Shown one piece after another: positions 5,603 through 6,699 of a stretch of 6,699 bases of DNA; the stretch's first letter is position 1, and every line of letters begins with the position of its first letter. Source of the DNA: Bacillota bacterium. Its GTDB lineage: Bacteria; Bacillota_E; Sulfobacillia; Sulfobacillales; Sulfobacillaceae. The position numbers and the translations under genes were made by a program. The DNA lies in contig JAKAAL010000232.1 in the NCBI GenBank assembly GCA_021802375.1, positions 1-6,699 on the forward strand. The letters run 5' to 3'. The notes beneath the pieces were generated by a model. The model had not been told where the DNA came from. It saw nothing but the letters and a program-made list of their open reading frames with translations, and ran no database searches.

Positions 5603-6136
5603 TTAGGCGAAAGGAAATTCTTGGTAGAGCAACACGGCATACGTTGCCAAAAAGGCCGGCAATACCATCCCCAACGCCAATACGCTGATAATCGTCCCGA
5701 TGATGGGAATCAACTCGGCAATAAGCGTCATGACTAAAATGCCCGCGAGCAACAGTCCCATTAACAGCACAATATGGCCGAATAGCCGACCCATGTGGCT
5801 CGTGCTCCAGCGCAAAGCCGGAATCCATCCATGCATCGGTGTCTCTTCTAAAGAAAAAGTAAACCCAAACCAGTATAAAAGTGTCCCAATCATCCACAAC
5901 ACCCCAACAATCACGATGATAACCGCCAATATGCCAAGTGCTGTGCTTTGCCCATCTAGCGCCGACAGTCCTATGACAACGCCGGCCAGCACTGCCATAA
6001 CAATCACCGCATAGGCGATCGCTAACAATATTTGTCCCAAGGCCCGCCAAAAGTTAACGTATCCAAATCGAAAAAACGCAAGAAATCCGGTGAACTGGGG
6101 CCGCTCCCGAATTGCGGCGGCGATGCCGCCGTACAA
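5603..6136 (-). CDS. Four-helix membrane protein, DUF975/GdpD-membrane-domain-like
   Basis: A 177-residue membrane protein of unknown function. An aromatic amphipathic N-terminus (residues 14-33, rich in Phe, Tyr, Trp) is followed by hydrophobic segments at about 34-59, 67-92, 119-141 and 143-170. A conserved-looking turn, ALRWSTSHMGRLFG (107-120), lies between the second and third. This pattern resembles the DUF975 and glycerophosphodiesterase-membrane-domain groups, in which an A-L-x-x-S-x5-G segment precedes a helix. The assignment rests on pattern memory and is tentative. The only conventional start in frame after the upstream TAA is TTG 6136, whose GAGGTG motif sits too close (2 nt) to be a normal ribosome site. 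The first 115 nt overlap the response regulator in another frame. Translation may depend on coupling or on frameshifting from that gene. Confidence 0.68.
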   Translation of the reverse strand: MYGGIAAAIRERPQFTGFLAFFRFGYVNFWRALGQILLAIAYAVIVMAVLAGVVIGLSALDGQSTALGILAVIIVIVGVLWMIGTLLYWFGFTFSLEETPMHGWIPALRWSTSHMGRLFGHIVLLMGLLLAGILVMTLIAELIPIIGTIISVLALGMVLPAFLATYAVLLYQEFPFA

Positions 6137-6480
6137 TCCACCTCTTGTACGACAGTCTGCAAATCTTGGATCTTAAAAGGCTTTTCCAGCCAAATTTGTT
6201 CGGGTTGGGAAGACGCCAGAAAGAGGCCCGAGGTTGCGGCCGACATAAATATCGTTGGCAAAGCGGGATACGACTGACGAATGTTGCGGGCTAAGTCCAA
6301 ACCATTCATATCGGGCAGACGAATGTCGGTAATGACGACATCGAGCTCGCTCCGACTCAAAATTTCCAAGGCGACTTGTGCTGAGTCGGCCTCGATTACG
6401 TCGACGCCAATTTGACCGAGTGCCAGTTTCACAATATCGCGGATACCCCACTCATCGTCGATCACTAATACCGTGGCCAC
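6022..6480 (-). CDS. Single-domain response regulator (CheY-like receiver)
   Basis: A receiver domain at residues 1-118 with all phosphorylation-site residues: acidic pair Asp8-Asp9 (VIDDE), phosphoacceptor Asp52 (VVITDIRLPDMNG), switch Ser80 (IFMSA) and Lys100-Pro101 (LEKPF). There is no DNA-binding or enzyme domain, so it would act by protein contact or as a phosphorelay carrier, like CheY or Spo0F. No histidine kinase is in the window. The GTG at 6480 is preceded by GAGAAGGGA at about 11 nt. The frame runs on to residue 152, but residues 119-152 are a Pro/Ser/Gly-rich tail read from DNA that also encodes the membrane protein. Either the tail is a disordered by-product of the overlap, or the true product is a frameshift fusion. 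Confidence 0.85.
   Translation of the reverse strand: MATVLVIDDEWGIRDIVKLALGQIGVDVIEADSAQVALEILSRSELDVVITDIRLPDMNGLDLARNIRQSYPALPTIFMSAATSGLFLASSQPEQIWLEKPFKIQDLQTVVQEVDCTAASPPQFGSGPSSPDFLRFFDLDTLTFGGPWDKYC
6070..6076 (-). other. Slippery heptamer T-TTT-TTC in the gene overlap
   Basis: In the regulator frame the codons at 6078-6070 read CGT TTT TTC, giving the classic X-XXY-YYZ heptamer. A -1 slip there leads exactly into the membrane-protein frame (Phe-Phe-Arg-Phe-Gly-Tyr). The fusion would be about 292 residues: receiver, linker, then the four helices. No stimulatory structure was established, so this may be only a T-run or an assembly length error. Confidence 0.3.
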
Positions 6481-6699
6481 CAGATTTCTCGTCCCTTCTC
6501 ACCTTCGTTCGCCCTCGACGATGGTTCAACCCCAATGCTTCGGCAACTGGCAAATAATGATGGAAATGACAAAAGGCTAGATTTAAATTAAATCACGACG
6601 ACCCGAAAGTAAAGACGTATGTTTGTGGCGGTGCGGTTCAATCATGGCGGAGGATACGGGCACGTGCGTCTACGGCGTTGTGAGGTAGGGTATGAAACC
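6481..6699. other. Region without a supported gene upstream of the response regulator
   Basis: These 219 bases contain short, stop-interrupted frames on both strands. They hold the palindrome at 6580-6594 and, at the very end, an ATG at 6692 preceded by TGAGGTAGGG that could start a plus-strand gene divergent from the regulator. Only two full codons of that gene would be visible. No convincing -35/-10 pair for the regulator was found. Confidence 0.5.
6580..6594. repeat. Perfect 15-bp palindrome, operator-like
   Basis: GATTTAA-A-TTAAATC is a perfect seven-base inverted repeat around one central base. It sits in an AT-rich island about 100 bp upstream of the response regulator start. The size and symmetry suit a dimeric helix-turn-helix regulator. 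It could control the regulator, a gene beyond the right edge, or both. The cognate protein is not recognised. Confidence 0.4.

Noticed and set aside
6638..6697. Minus-strand frame of 19 codons plus TGA that could be the tail of a gene from the right
   Set aside because: It is too short to recognise a family, and the random chance of such an open stretch is high.
6692..6699. ATG with upstream TGAGGTAGGG as the start of a plus-strand gene
   Set aside because: Only two full codons are visible, so it cannot be supported as a gene within this window.

Overview
The window looks like chromosomal DNA of a moderately GC-rich, Gram-positive (Firmicutes-type) bacterium. The reasons are strong purine-rich Shine-Dalgarno sequences (AAGGAGGT before fabH, GGAGGG before the M24 peptidase), frequent GTG and TTG starts, a PrxQ/BCP peroxiredoxin, and a membrane protein with a HAAS-like cytoplasmic prefix. 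Gene content and base composition would suit a Sulfobacillus-like organism, but that is inference from memory, not a search. No mobile element, CRISPR array or RNA gene was seen.

Positions 1-3580 hold five minus-strand genes that probably form one transcription unit, read from right to left. They are a HAAS-prefixed six-helix membrane protein (3580-2705), a thioredoxin-reductase-like flavoprotein lacking the CxxC pair (2704-1841, start abutting the previous stop), an M24 Xaa-Pro-type aminopeptidase (1762-689), a PrxQ peroxiredoxin (608-138) and the first 47 codons of endonuclease III (141-1, GTGA overlap, cut by the window edge). A good promoter (TTGTCA, 17 bp, TATTAT) lies just upstream at 3639-3611 and is overlapped by a direct repeat with a 21-bp period. 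The theme of the unit is redox defence and oxidative DNA repair, with a peptidase in between.

Positions 3640-4939 hold the divergent intergenic region, a single-gene fabH (3779-4810, + strand) with an intact Cys-His-Asn triad, and a 129-bp leader region. Positions 4940-5587 (+ strand) encode a membrane-anchored J-domain protein. Its complete J domain is only recovered if translation starts at a CTG, placed 8 nt after AAGGAGGG. It combines an N-terminal J domain, a Cys/His-rich B-box-like zinc module and hydrophobic segments, and is the most unusual gene here.

Positions 5603-6480 (- strand) hold a single-domain response regulator followed by a four-helix membrane protein. Their reading frames overlap by 115 nt, and a U-UUU-UUC slippery heptamer sits in the overlap in the phase needed for a -1 shift from regulator to membrane protein. 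The last 219 bases have no supported gene, but carry a perfect GATTTAA-A-TTAAATC palindrome upstream of the regulator.
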